From positions 1-38,279 of IMG/VR virus record IMGVR_UViG_3300008120_006706: a stretch of DNA of 38,279 nt. One strand, given 5' to 3'. The position numbers and the translations under genes are program-made. Positions 15,914 through 24,191 of this stretch are shown here, one piece after another; positions within the stretch are counted from its first letter, which is position 1; each line of letters starts with the position of its first letter. The notes under the pieces are model-generated. The model had not been told where the DNA came from, did not search any database, and worked only from the letters and a program-made list of their open reading frames with translations. The DNA is from a virus.

Positions 15914-17863
15914 ATGGGTATAGACAACAGCAAAGATAAAGAAAAAATTAACGATAAGATTAGTTCTTATAAGACAGTTGCTGCCGAAAAAAAACGAAAA
16001 AGAGACCAAAAAAAACAGGCCAATATTAAAGAAAGAGAAGAAAAAAAGGCTCAAAGAACAAAAACAATAAACGAAAAAAAGGAAAAAGTTAATGATTTAG
16101 CCGACAATCTAAGTAATCAACTAAAAGACCTTTTTGAAATATTTAAAGAAATATTACCAAGTTCTCAAAATATTAATAACCGTTTGGGGTCATTAGGTGT
16201 TTTAGGTGAGGTATTTATGCAAGCGGCTGACAATACGAAGTCAAAAATTGCAGAAATACTAATTGAGGAAATATTATCAACAATAGGATGTTCTGAAAAC
16301 CAAACCTTTGATGCATATATAAATGTACCGATATATATTGATGTAAAATCTGTGGATCTTTTCAAAATATTAAAAAAAGACCCATCTGACCCAAATGTAA
16401 AATTTAGTTACGAAAAAGAAGATACCCAAAATGGTGATTTACCCTATTCAATGAACCGAGAATTATACAAAAGACTACAATCAAATTTAAGTTTCCAACA
16501 AGAATATGGTAGTGGATTTGTCGGAGCCTCAGGTCAACAACTATTTGACATACAGTACGTTACATCTTATGTTAACTCAAATCAACAAACAATAAATGGT
16601 GATTTTTTTAAAATTACTTTATTACAACAGACAAATATTAAAACTGTTAGTAATTTTCTTTTTGATTATTTTACAAGTATAGAAATTTTCAATTTAGATA
16701 CGTTAAGTGCAAATATACTAAATTATCTATTAGGGTGTTTTAATATTGGCTCATCACAAGAAGAAATGACCGATCTAGAGACATTCATAACGTTTCTTTT
16801 AAGAATAATGGGAATTTGTACAGACCCATCAAAAAAAATAGATGTATCAGGTACTGCAAAAATCCCTGAATTAGATACAATAAATGAAGATTTTTTTGAA
16901 GTTTCTAATTTAGAAAAACGAAATATTGAAAACCGAGTGAATTTGATTATAAACGGTCTTGTTGAGTTTGAGAGTTGTGACAGCGTCCTACTACCCGTAA
17001 ACCAACAGGCGGCAATAAATGTCTTGAACGATGTGATTTCTTTTAATGATGTACCCGATAAAATAAACGGATTACTTAACGGATTAGGAGATATTGCAAA
17101 TGACGATAATTGGCAGGGATACAATATCCCAACATTATCCGTTAACGCTGAAATGTTAACAAAACTAATTTTAAATTTACCACACATATTACTTCAAACA
17201 ATATTATCACCTAAAGTAATGTTAGGGTTTTTAATTATGGTAAAATCAATATTATATGGTTTTGATATTGCAGTTAATAATTTAACTGAATTTATAAAAA
17301 AATACTCAAAATTAGTAGTTAATACTATGAGAAGGATATTTTCAATATTTGTTGAGGAACTTTTCTTAATTATTAAAAAAGAGATAAAAAAATTAGTCGA
17401 GTCATTATTATTAGATATTATTAATGAAGCCAAGGATAAGCAGATTGCCATGTATTCAACAATCGTATATGTACTTTTACAATTAGGTCAGGCGGTAATT
17501 GATTATAGGAATTGCAAAAGTGTGTTAGATGAAATACTAAAATTACTTAATTTAGGATTATCTCAACTAAATTTAGGTTTACCGATGTTTGCTTTAGCCG
17601 CATCCAAACTTTTAGGTGGTGTTTCAGATACAAGAGCATACGCCAATGCTATAGAAAATTTACAAAAGGCCGGAATACCAACTGATGATAACGGTGATGG
17701 AACACCAAACTTAATGAATCAAATGATGGAAGGGTTGTTGAGGGGTATGAATAAAGAACAAGCGGAAAATGGGAAAACCGAAATATATATCCCACCATTA
17801 ACTGTAGTATCTGTAGGTGCGGGTATCACAAAAGCAGCAAAAGGATATGGAAAATCTTACTAA
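15914..17863 (+). CDS. Large structural-region protein, probably tail/baseplate
   Basis: A 649-residue protein without a recognised family. Residues 1-65 are a highly charged Lys/Glu/Arg coiled coil; a mixed domain follows, including PIYIDVKSVDLFKILKKD and a Gly/Gln-rich stretch. Residues about 415-565 are long amphipathic helices (LILNLPHILLQTIL, GFLIMVKSILYGFDIAV, YSTIVYVLLQLGQAVIDY), hydrophobic enough to be confused with membrane segments. Near the C-terminus DDNGDGTPN (591-599) looks like a calcium-binding loop. It sits just before the gp5-like hub gene, so a baseplate or tail assembly role is likely. The start ATG 15914 directly follows the previous stop. Confidence 0.65.
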   Translation: MGIDNSKDKEKINDKISSYKTVAAEKKRKRDQKKQANIKEREEKKAQRTKTINEKKEKVNDLADNLSNQLKDLFEIFKEILPSSQNINNRLGSLGVLGEVFMQAADNTKSKIAEILIEEILSTIGCSENQTFDAYINVPIYIDVKSVDLFKILKKDPSDPNVKFSYEKEDTQNGDLPYSMNRELYKRLQSNLSFQQEYGSGFVGASGQQLFDIQYVTSYVNSNQQTINGDFFKITLLQQTNIKTVSNFLFDYFTSIEIFNLDTLSANILNYLLGCFNIGSSQEEMTDLETFITFLLRIMGICTDPSKKIDVSGTAKIPELDTINEDFFEVSNLEKRNIENRVNLIINGLVEFESCDSVLLPVNQQAAINVLNDVISFNDVPDKINGLLNGLGDIANDDNWQGYNIPTLSVNAEMLTKLILNLPHILLQTILSPKVMLGFLIMVKSILYGFDIAVNNLTEFIKKYSKLVVNTMRRIFSIFVEELFLIIKKEIKKLVESLLLDIINEAKDKQIAMYSTIVYVLLQLGQAVIDYRNCKSVLDEILKLLNLGLSQLNLGLPMFALAASKLLGGVSDTRAYANAIENLQKAGIPTDDNGDGTPNLMNQMMEGLLRGMNKEQAENGKTEIYIPPLTVVSVGAGITKAAKGYGKSY

Positions 17864-18068
17864 AAAAGAATCTGACAAAATTATGGAAATCTTAAAGGAC
17901 TACAAGAATTCCTCAAATAAAGACTTAGAATTTGCTTTAGAATTTTTAGCAAAAGATTTTTATAAAACTAGAGATTTAATAGTTAAACTAACTAAACATT
18001 TAGATTCTTCTGAAAGTAGTTATAATTTATTGAAAGAAGAATACAAAAAAAGAATAAATAATGTCTAA
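17847..18068 (+). CDS. Small helical protein between structural genes
   Basis: A 73-residue protein from ATG 17847, which lies 17 bases inside the end of the previous gene and has a weak AAAGGAT upstream. A longer GTG start at 17817 is possible but would bury more of it in the neighbouring frame. The sequence is almost wholly helical and charged: MENLTKKESDKIMEILKDY, then FALEFLAKDFYKTRDLIVKL, then SSYNLLKEEYKKRINN. It overlaps the gp5-like start by 8 bases. Its position in the T4 style suggests a small assembly chaperone or baseplate accessory; no family is recognised. Confidence 0.6.
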   Translation: MENLTKKESDKIMEILKDYKNSSNKDLEFALEFLAKDFYKTRDLIVKLTKHLDSSESSYNLLKEEYKKRINNV

Positions 18069-19650
18069 CGATAATTTTAAACCAACTACTGATAGTTATC
18101 CATATGAGATGACACGTAACTTCTACTGGGGTGAGGTTTTAGAAGGTGGCACAAATGACCCATTGATGTTAGGAAGAATTAGAGTTTCAGCATTAGATGA
18201 GACATACGACCAAAGAATTAAAGCCGCTAAAAATTTCGATCCAAATGGGTCTTCAGATATTAATGGTCCGTGGTCAAAAGAGGACCCGTTTTTATATTTA
18301 CCGTTTTTACCGTTTTTTATTAATCAAATTCCACAAGAAAATGAAAGGGTAATGTTGTTCTTTTTTGACAGAAGAAGAAGAACAGGTAGAAATAAGTTTT
18401 ACATGATCGCAACTTATTCATCACCACTTACTATAGGTTATGAAAATAGTAAATCATCTAGAACACATTTGGATGACGGGTATTCAAATTCGCAAATAAG
18501 TTTACCGTCAATAAAAAATCCTGACGGTACTTACAAAAATCCAGAACAAAATAAAGGGATTTTTGCAGAACCAATAGACATATCAATACAAGGTAGAGAC
18601 ACTTCAGACATTATACTTAAAAAGAATGAAATGCTTTTAAGGTCTGGAAAACATCTTCCTTTCGAAAAGGGACAAATCCCAAACTTGAATAATAACAGAG
18701 CATTTATTCAATTATCTAATTTTGATAAAAAAATAACTTTTGGGGAGGAGAGGGAACTACAAAGGGTGAGTCAAAGAAATGAATACATTAAATTTTTAAT
18801 AGAGTATTATTGTATAACCCCTAATGTTTCCCCAAACATAGATGTGTTTACTGGAGGAGTTTATATTTATGGAATTCCTGAGGATGAAAAACCCTATGAA
18901 TTAAAAGTAGGAGTATTTGATGTTGGCACCAATTACACGGGACAAACCCATTTGATTTATAGTAGACAAATTATTGCACAATCTATGGAGAATTTTTCTT
19001 TGGTGGTGAACCAAGTTATAAAGGACTTCAAAGATAATCCAGGTTCTATTACAAGTGTAAGAGATGGGAGCCAATTTGTTTTTTACTATCGACCTGATTA
19101 TAACATAAGAGAAATAGTAAGTAATTTTACAGGTAATATTGATGTTTTATCTGTAACAAATATGACGACATTAATGTCTAAAATTAAGGCGTCGGCCTCC
19201 GATGTTATAACAGGATACGGGTTAGTAATTAATAAAGATTTAGATAAAAACCTACCAATAGAAATTATAGATGAAAAGATTAAAGACGTAATCGTAGAAA
19301 AAACAAACTACACCACAAACTTTATAGGTGCAGATTCTTTATACTTATTATCACATGAAACAGTTATACCAGGAAAATTTAAAGTTAATTTAGATAATAC
19401 CTTATATGGTATAGAACCAGAACTTCTTTCTACCAATATAGAACCAAATACATCACCTATGGTACGTGGTGAAGAGTTAATGGAATTATTGCAATTGATT
19501 GTACAGTTTTTAGTAACTCACGACCACCCATATCCAATGATGCCACCAACACCAAAGAGTAAAGCGTCGGGTATTGAGGTCACACAGGTACTCACAAAAT
19601 TGGAAGAAGCTTACGAAAAAATATTAAACCAGAAAATTCGAATTAATTAA
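18061..19650 (+). CDS. Baseplate hub/spike protein, gp5-like OB-fold
   Basis: A 529-residue protein with the N-terminal OB-fold of the T4 gp5 spike: FYWGEVLEGGTNDPLMLGRIRVSAL (21-45), where 'wG.V....DPl.lGRvrV' is the family signature, followed by the hydrophobic LYLPFLPFFINQIPQENERVMLFFFD. No lysozyme domain of T4 gp5 type is seen in the middle. The C-terminal part (LMELLQLIVQFLVTHDHPYPMMPP, 473-496) matches the region seen in many gp5-like hub proteins that precedes the needle. It would form the tail spike and hub at the membrane-piercing tip. The gene shares 8 bases with its upstream neighbour; a TATTTATA box follows its stop. Confidence 0.78.
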   Translation: MSNDNFKPTTDSYPYEMTRNFYWGEVLEGGTNDPLMLGRIRVSALDETYDQRIKAAKNFDPNGSSDINGPWSKEDPFLYLPFLPFFINQIPQENERVMLFFFDRRRRTGRNKFYMIATYSSPLTIGYENSKSSRTHLDDGYSNSQISLPSIKNPDGTYKNPEQNKGIFAEPIDISIQGRDTSDIILKKNEMLLRSGKHLPFEKGQIPNLNNNRAFIQLSNFDKKITFGEERELQRVSQRNEYIKFLIEYYCITPNVSPNIDVFTGGVYIYGIPEDEKPYELKVGVFDVGTNYTGQTHLIYSRQIIAQSMENFSLVVNQVIKDFKDNPGSITSVRDGSQFVFYYRPDYNIREIVSNFTGNIDVLSVTNMTTLMSKIKASASDVITGYGLVINKDLDKNLPIEIIDEKIKDVIVEKTNYTTNFIGADSLYLLSHETVIPGKFKVNLDNTLYGIEPELLSTNIEPNTSPMVRGEELMELLQLIVQFLVTHDHPYPMMPPTPKSKASGIEVTQVLTKLEEAYEKILNQKIRIN

Positions 19651-19651
19651 G

Positions 19652-19659
19652 TATTTATA
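19652..19659 (+). promoter_or_regulatory. TATTTATA box, candidate late promoter element
   Basis: TATTTATA preceded by G, 12 bases before ATG 19672 and immediately after the stop of the gp5-like gene. It would allow the 492-residue protein to be made from its own late transcript. It has the same box form as those at 22352, 27301, 34546 and 35355. Promoter role is inferred. Confidence 0.5.
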
Positions 19660-19671
19660 GATAAAAGCAAA

Positions 19672-21150
19672 ATGTCTATATATAAGTCCTATTTTAGTAA
19701 ATCTAATACTCTAATATATAATTCGTATACTAATACGGCAAGAAACCCAATAGTTGAGTTGTTTTACGGTAGGGTGGACAATCTTGCGGTACCTATTGGT
19801 TATAGTAGGTATATTTTTGATTTAGACCTTACAAATTTAACAAACCTAATTAATACGACAGTCATTTCAACAGGTTGTACGTCGGCAATGACACACACCT
19901 TAAAAATGACAAATACTTCATTTTTTGATAATGAATTATTAAATTCTAAAACATCTCAGGGACGAAGAAGGGCGACATCTTTTGATTTAGTCTTATTTAG
20001 AATACCAAAATATTCTGGATCAACCGGATTACCACAACAATGGGATAGTGGAGTTGGTTATGATTATTACGATTTTGGGGTAACCAATTTAAATGATAGG
20101 TCTTTTTCTGATAGACCGTCAAATTGGTTTCAAACAACAACTTTGTCAGGATGGTCATATAATGGAATTTATGACAACACAAATTCACTTACGGGATTGA
20201 CTAAATTAAATTTCACGGGTTTAACTATTGTTGATACGCAACATTTTGAGTTTGGTAATGAGAATATTGAATTTGATATGACAAACGAAATTAATGGGAT
20301 TATTCATGGGACAATTACTGGTACGACAGGGTGGGGTATTGCTTTTTATCCACAGTTAGAAAACATAACAGGTCTTACTGAAAATTATTCTGTTGGGTTC
20401 TTTTCTCCCCATACACAAACTTTTTACGAACCATATTTAGAAACGTCTTATGACGATTTAATTATAGACCAAAGAAATCAGTTTTATTCTGGAAACAACA
20501 ATGACCTATTTTTATATGTTTATGAAAATGGTAATTACATTAACTTAGATGTGGACCCATTAGTAAACATTATAGACGGTGCTGGTGAACCTGTAAGTGG
20601 TTTTACGGGTCTAAGTACTTGTTTAGTAACAAAAGGGGTTTACAAGGTAACAATATCGGGTTTAACCGCAAATACTGTACCGTGTGTATTCTATGATGTT
20701 TGGAGTGGTTTAAGTGTTAACGGAGTTTCAATACCTGATGTTGAAAATGATTTTATCCTTCTTAAGAAATATGGTAATATAAAAATAGGCACAACAACAG
20801 AAACGCCTAAACTTTATGGATTTTCTTTCGACGGAATAAAACAAAACGAAAAAGTTTTAAACACAGATGTCAGAAAAGTTAATATTACGATAAAAAAAGC
20901 ATACACCTCAAATCAACCATTAGATAATATAGAGGCTTACTATAGAATCTATGTTAGAGAAGGTGCCAATACTGAAGTGCAAGTTCAAGATTGGACACGT
21001 ATAAATCAAACTTCTGACGGGTATTATTTTATGTTTGATACAACCGACAAAATACCTAATGAATATTTTATAGATATAAAAGTTAATTCAGATAGAAATA
21101 TAGATACGTATAAACGAGAACTTCAGTTCCAAATTGTTAATAAAAAATAA
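19672..21150 (+). CDS. Beta-rich structural protein, unidentified
   Basis: A 492-residue protein very rich in Thr, Gly, Asn and aromatic residues, with many short TG-containing stretches (LTGLTKLNFTGLTIV, GTITGTTGWGIAFYP, VSGFTGLSTC). This is the composition of phage virion proteins built of beta-strands, such as fibres, neck or decoration proteins. The C-terminal 130 residues (VRKVNITIKKAYT to LQFQIVNKK) look like an immunoglobulin-like beta domain. It has its own TATTTATA box and lies directly before a small accessory gene. No homologue is recognised with confidence. Confidence 0.6.
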   Translation: MSIYKSYFSKSNTLIYNSYTNTARNPIVELFYGRVDNLAVPIGYSRYIFDLDLTNLTNLINTTVISTGCTSAMTHTLKMTNTSFFDNELLNSKTSQGRRRATSFDLVLFRIPKYSGSTGLPQQWDSGVGYDYYDFGVTNLNDRSFSDRPSNWFQTTTLSGWSYNGIYDNTNSLTGLTKLNFTGLTIVDTQHFEFGNENIEFDMTNEINGIIHGTITGTTGWGIAFYPQLENITGLTENYSVGFFSPHTQTFYEPYLETSYDDLIIDQRNQFYSGNNNDLFLYVYENGNYINLDVDPLVNIIDGAGEPVSGFTGLSTCLVTKGVYKVTISGLTANTVPCVFYDVWSGLSVNGVSIPDVENDFILLKKYGNIKIGTTTETPKLYGFSFDGIKQNEKVLNTDVRKVNITIKKAYTSNQPLDNIEAYYRIYVREGANTEVQVQDWTRINQTSDGYYFMFDTTDKIPNEYFIDIKVNSDRNIDTYKRELQFQIVNKK

Positions 21151-21152
21151 CT

Positions 21153-21644
21153 ATGAAAAATTTAGATTATATAATTAAAAAAGTCATCAGAGAGACCATA
21201 GAAGACAAACCTTCAAGACAAGAACAAGAATCTTCGAGATATATGTTTTTTTCAAACTTAGAACAAATGAGAAGACAGTGTGATTTATTATTGGATTTAG
21301 ACCACTCTATGATTGAAGATATATTAGAAAATGGTCACGACTGGGCACAAGACCACATTGCCGAGGCGAAAAATAATATGGACCAAGTTTTCGATTTTTT
21401 GATGAATGAATCGAAAAAAGATGGTATGGAAATGTCTATGAGTATCGATGACAAAGATATGATAATGATGGACGAAGGTAGGAAAAAAACAGGTACTAAA
21501 TTATGTGCTCGTGGTAAAGCAGCGGCTAAGGCTAAATTTGATGTATACCCATCGGCTTATGCTAATGGATATGCAGTTCAAGTATGTAAAGGTACAAAAC
21601 CAGGATTAGATGGTAAGAAACATTGTTCAGGCGCTTATTGTTAA
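21153..21644 (+). CDS. Small protein with Lys/Tyr 'KAKFDVYPSAYANGYAVQVC' type motif
   Basis: A 163-residue protein. The N-terminus is an amphipathic helix (LDYIIKKVIRETIED, 4-18), the middle is acidic and methionine-rich (MEMSMSIDDKDMIMMDEG), and the C-terminus has GTKLCARGKAAAKAKF then DVYPSAYANGYAVQVCKG. This last block recurs, to my recall, in many large marine phages next to capsid genes, without assigned function. Four cysteines in the last 45 residues could bind metal or form disulfides. It is the last gene of the plus-strand structural block: its stop overlaps the convergent minus-strand gene by 4 bases, and the terminator lies beyond, inside that gene. Confidence 0.65.
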   Translation: MKNLDYIIKKVIRETIEDKPSRQEQESSRYMFFSNLEQMRRQCDLLLDLDHSMIEDILENGHDWAQDHIAEAKNNMDQVFDFLMNESKKDGMEMSMSIDDKDMIMMDEGRKKTGTKLCARGKAAAKAKFDVYPSAYANGYAVQVCKGTKPGLDGKKHCSGAYC

Positions 21645-22348
21645 AGTGAACTTAAAATATTTTTTATAATTTTTTCTAAGGACTCATTTTGGGTCCTTTT
21701 CTTTTTTGGTTTGTATGAAGTCATAATAGGTTTTTGACCTTTTCCTGTTTGAGTATCTTTTTTCTCTGCCCTTCTTTTTTGAGCACAAGCCGCTTTTTTT
21801 GCCGAATCACTCATTTTACCCGCAACTCCCACAGCCCTACATTTAGGATATGATTTACTACTAGCATCAGGTCTACCACAAGGTGGATGTTTACCATCTA
21901 CTTTACGGCAAATATTAACCCATGGTCCTTTTGGTTGTTTTGAACCCTTAGGTTTTTTCTTGGTACCAAACCAAACCGCTAAATCTTCATTAAGGTTGAT
22001 TTTATCCAATTCAATCCATTCTTTTATTGGAACCATTTTTTTATTTTTTTCCGGAAACTGATTTATAGGATTACCTTCAGTATCACTGAAGGTAGCATCA
22101 GGGTGATTTTTTATGAAATTGTAAATTTTATTTGCGATTAGTTCTTCTTTTTTTTGCTGTTTTTTACTTCTCTCCATTTTACCATCATATGAATCATATT
22201 GTAAGTCAGGACTTTTGTAGTCAGATACGGGTTCAGTAAAAGGTCCTAAAACATTTTTTTTAAAGTATCTTTCACCTGGCATGAGTGGAGCAATATAACT
22301 ACCTCTAGACCCTCCAGTGACCGTAGCCTCATTTAATTTTTTTCCCAT
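21641..22348 (-). CDS. DUF5872-like basic protein, possible internal head protein
   Basis: A 235-residue lysine-rich protein. The block WFGTKKKPKGSKQPKGPWVN (126-145) with ICRKVDGKHPPCGRPDASSK, YPKCRAVGVAGKMS and KKAACAQKRRAEKK matches the DUF5872 pattern (conserved Cys and Lys/Gly). The start reads MGKKLNEATV, and a second LNE occurs at 119-121, both fitting the (L/I)xE rule of T4-like prohead protease sites. The C-terminus is an amphipathic helix (ESLEKIIKNILSSL). A DNA-associated head protein is plausible by inference. ATG 22348 lies 3 bases after a TATTTATA box. Its 3' end contains the plus-strand terminator in antisense. Confidence 0.65.
   Translation of the reverse strand: MGKKLNEATVTGGSRGSYIAPLMPGERYFKKNVLGPFTEPVSDYKSPDLQYDSYDGKMERSKKQQKKEELIANKIYNFIKNHPDATFSDTEGNPINQFPEKNKKMVPIKEWIELDKINLNEDLAVWFGTKKKPKGSKQPKGPWVNICRKVDGKHPPCGRPDASSKSYPKCRAVGVAGKMSDSAKKAACAQKRRAEKKDTQTGKGQKPIMTSYKPKKKRTQNESLEKIIKNILSSL
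21678..21707 (+). terminator. Intrinsic terminator of the plus-strand structural block
   Basis: AAGGACTC at 21678-21685 and GGGTCCTT at 21691-21698 form an 8-bp stem (one G-U pair) with a 5-base loop ATTTT, followed by a T-rich tract to 21707. It lies 34 bases after the stop of the last plus-strand gene and entirely inside the 3' coding end of the convergent minus-strand gene. Confidence 0.75.
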
Positions 22349-22351
22349 AAC

Positions 22352-22359
22352 TATAAATA
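22352..22359 (-). promoter_or_regulatory. TATTTATA box (minus), candidate late promoter element
   Basis: On the minus strand TATTTATA ends 3 bases before ATG 22348 (GATATTTATAGTTATG). The very short gap resembles that at 15536 and 35355. If it is a promoter, the message would be leaderless or nearly so. Role inferred. Confidence 0.5.
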
Positions 22360-22362
22360 TCT

Positions 22363-22397
22363 ATAAAATAAAAAAGGTCAGATTTCTCTGACCTTTT
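22363..22397 (-). terminator. Intrinsic terminator after the major capsid gene
   Basis: AAAAGGTCAG (22372-22381) and CTGACCTTTT (22388-22397) make a perfect 10-bp stem with a 6-base loop. On the minus strand it is followed by a T-rich tract. It lies about 35 bases past the capsid stop and would end the abundant capsid message. The symmetry could also permit stopping on the plus strand. Confidence 0.85.
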
Positions 22398-22431
22398 CTT
22401 ATTCTGTTTTTAATTGATTATCTCAATTCTC

Positions 22432-24159
22432 TCAAGTCAAATGTTCTAACTCCATCAACTGTGCTTTGATAGGTGTAAAGTTGAATGGATTGTACATTGT
22501 AGGTGTCAATTGTAGAGGTACATATGGTGCGTAAACGTAACCAGTATCTAACAATGAAGTACCTTTATGTCCTAACAACACTGTGTTTGGTGGGAAGTAA
22601 GGGTCACGGTAAACTTGGTAACGACCAGCTAATGTACCAACTCTTTCAATACCCATGTTGTATTGGTCTTGCTCAGGAGATGCGTTAGATACGTGGAAGT
22701 ATTCTAAATCGTCAAAGATAGCTGAAATCTCAGAAGATACAACAATCCAGTTAGCTCCACCTCTTAATGTAGATTTGTGGATTTGTGCTGAAATTTGGTT
22801 GATCGCTGTAATCAATGTTTGATTCCAATCTTTTTGAGTGTATTGAGTTAATGGGTTAGCTGTAGTACCTCTCTTCCATCCGTTGTAGTCCCAACGTAAT
22901 GTCCAAGCCGCACCTTTACGTAAGTCACGTAAAATTTCACGGTCAATTTCTGCTGCAACTTGCTCAGATAATAAAGCTGTTAATTCAGCTTCAGCATCGA
23001 TGTTGTGGAATGCAGAAACGTCTTGTGCTAATTCTGGAGACCATTGAGCTCTTAGTTTTCTTTCTGTAACAGATACAGTTACTGACTCAAGGTCAAAAGA
23101 AACCTCACCAATTTTATCTTCAAATTCTAATTCTTTGTAGATTCTATAAGTAACCGCGAATTGACTACTTAATGCTGTAGTTCCAGCAACAAGTGTAGTA
23201 ATACCTGAATACCCGTCTAATGAGTTTGAACCTACAGAACAAGGTACTTGACAGTCAACCTCTAAATAAATGATACCATTAGCATCACAAATATTATCAT
23301 ATGAACCACCGTTACCTGAACCTGGCCAAGAAGTTGTTGTTTGTGTACCATATTGTACAATTCCTTTACCATATTTTTGAGTTACAACTCTAAATAATAA
23401 GTCCTGTGATCCTAATCCTGAGAATGCACCAGTGCTAACTGCAGTAACTTGTAAATCAGATAAGAACGCTTCGTTATCCATTTCTTGCCCATCAGGACCG
23501 ATTAATTTACCAGCACCTCCAGATGTGAATCCAGACAAAGAAATTAAAACTTTTCTATATTCACCGATTGGGTAACCGTAAGGAATTAAACCTGAAGTAC
23601 CAGACCATGCAACTGTAGTTACAACTCCTGTTTTAGCAGAGTAAGTACCTTTTGAATAGTCAAATAATCCAGCTGGATCTAATGTAGGTTCGTTACCTTC
23701 ATAGAATTGGTCGTAAAGGTTTGTGTTACCATAAGTAGAACCTGCACCGTAACCAGTTTGTTGAGTTTGACCGTCAGCACCTGGTGCTCCGAATGGTGCG
23801 TAGTGCTCGTTACCTGAGGTATACCCTTGAATTTTAGGTACAAAGTAGAACAATTTACCGATAGGTAAGTTCATTGCTTGTACTGATACTAAATCGTTAG
23901 CCAACAATTTAGAGAATACACGTCTTACGATAGGGAAAACTACAGTTTCGAAAGAACCTGAGCTATCTGTAGATGCTGCTTCGTTAATTAGGTGAGACGC
24001 TTGGTTTTCATATAACTGTGCCATGTTCTCTTTGATGTGTCCTTTAAGACCGTCTAGGAATCCTAATTTATCCCATTTGTTAATTGTATCTTCTTTGATA
24101 ACTTTAAGGTGCTTAAGACCGATGTTACCAACAAGACCTGATTCTAATAATGCTCCCAT
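22432..24159 (-). CDS. Major capsid protein, T4 gp23-like
   Basis: A 575-residue capsid shell protein of the T4 HK97-fold type (T4 gp23 has 521). The N-terminal about 60 residues form a helical propeptide ending in SHLINEAAS (55-63); an (I/L)xE cleavage after E60 fits the T4 prohead protease rule and would release the mature chain. Beyond it, TVVFPIVRRVFSKLLANDLVSVQAMNLPIGKLFYF is the typical gp23 start of the mature domain, and AEAELTALLSEQVAAEIDREILRDL is its conserved long helix. Codon choice is less AT-rich than in neighbouring genes, as for highly expressed genes. The upstream context is A-rich without SD. Order scaffold then capsid is as in T4. Confidence 0.93.
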   Translation of the reverse strand: MGALLESGLVGNIGLKHLKVIKEDTINKWDKLGFLDGLKGHIKENMAQLYENQASHLINEAASTDSSGSFETVVFPIVRRVFSKLLANDLVSVQAMNLPIGKLFYFVPKIQGYTSGNEHYAPFGAPGADGQTQQTGYGAGSTYGNTNLYDQFYEGNEPTLDPAGLFDYSKGTYSAKTGVVTTVAWSGTSGLIPYGYPIGEYRKVLISLSGFTSGGAGKLIGPDGQEMDNEAFLSDLQVTAVSTGAFSGLGSQDLLFRVVTQKYGKGIVQYGTQTTTSWPGSGNGGSYDNICDANGIIYLEVDCQVPCSVGSNSLDGYSGITTLVAGTTALSSQFAVTYRIYKELEFEDKIGEVSFDLESVTVSVTERKLRAQWSPELAQDVSAFHNIDAEAELTALLSEQVAAEIDREILRDLRKGAAWTLRWDYNGWKRGTTANPLTQYTQKDWNQTLITAINQISAQIHKSTLRGGANWIVVSSEISAIFDDLEYFHVSNASPEQDQYNMGIERVGTLAGRYQVYRDPYFPPNTVLLGHKGTSLLDTGYVYAPYVPLQLTPTMYNPFNFTPIKAQLMELEHLT

Positions 24160-24191
24160 TTTATTTTTTTTAATTTGAGTTTATTTATTGT

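Noticed and set aside
16723-17187. A 154-codon minus-strand frame inside the 649-residue gene
   Set aside because: It lies wholly antisense to a long, continuous coding frame with phage-like composition and shows no recognisable domain.
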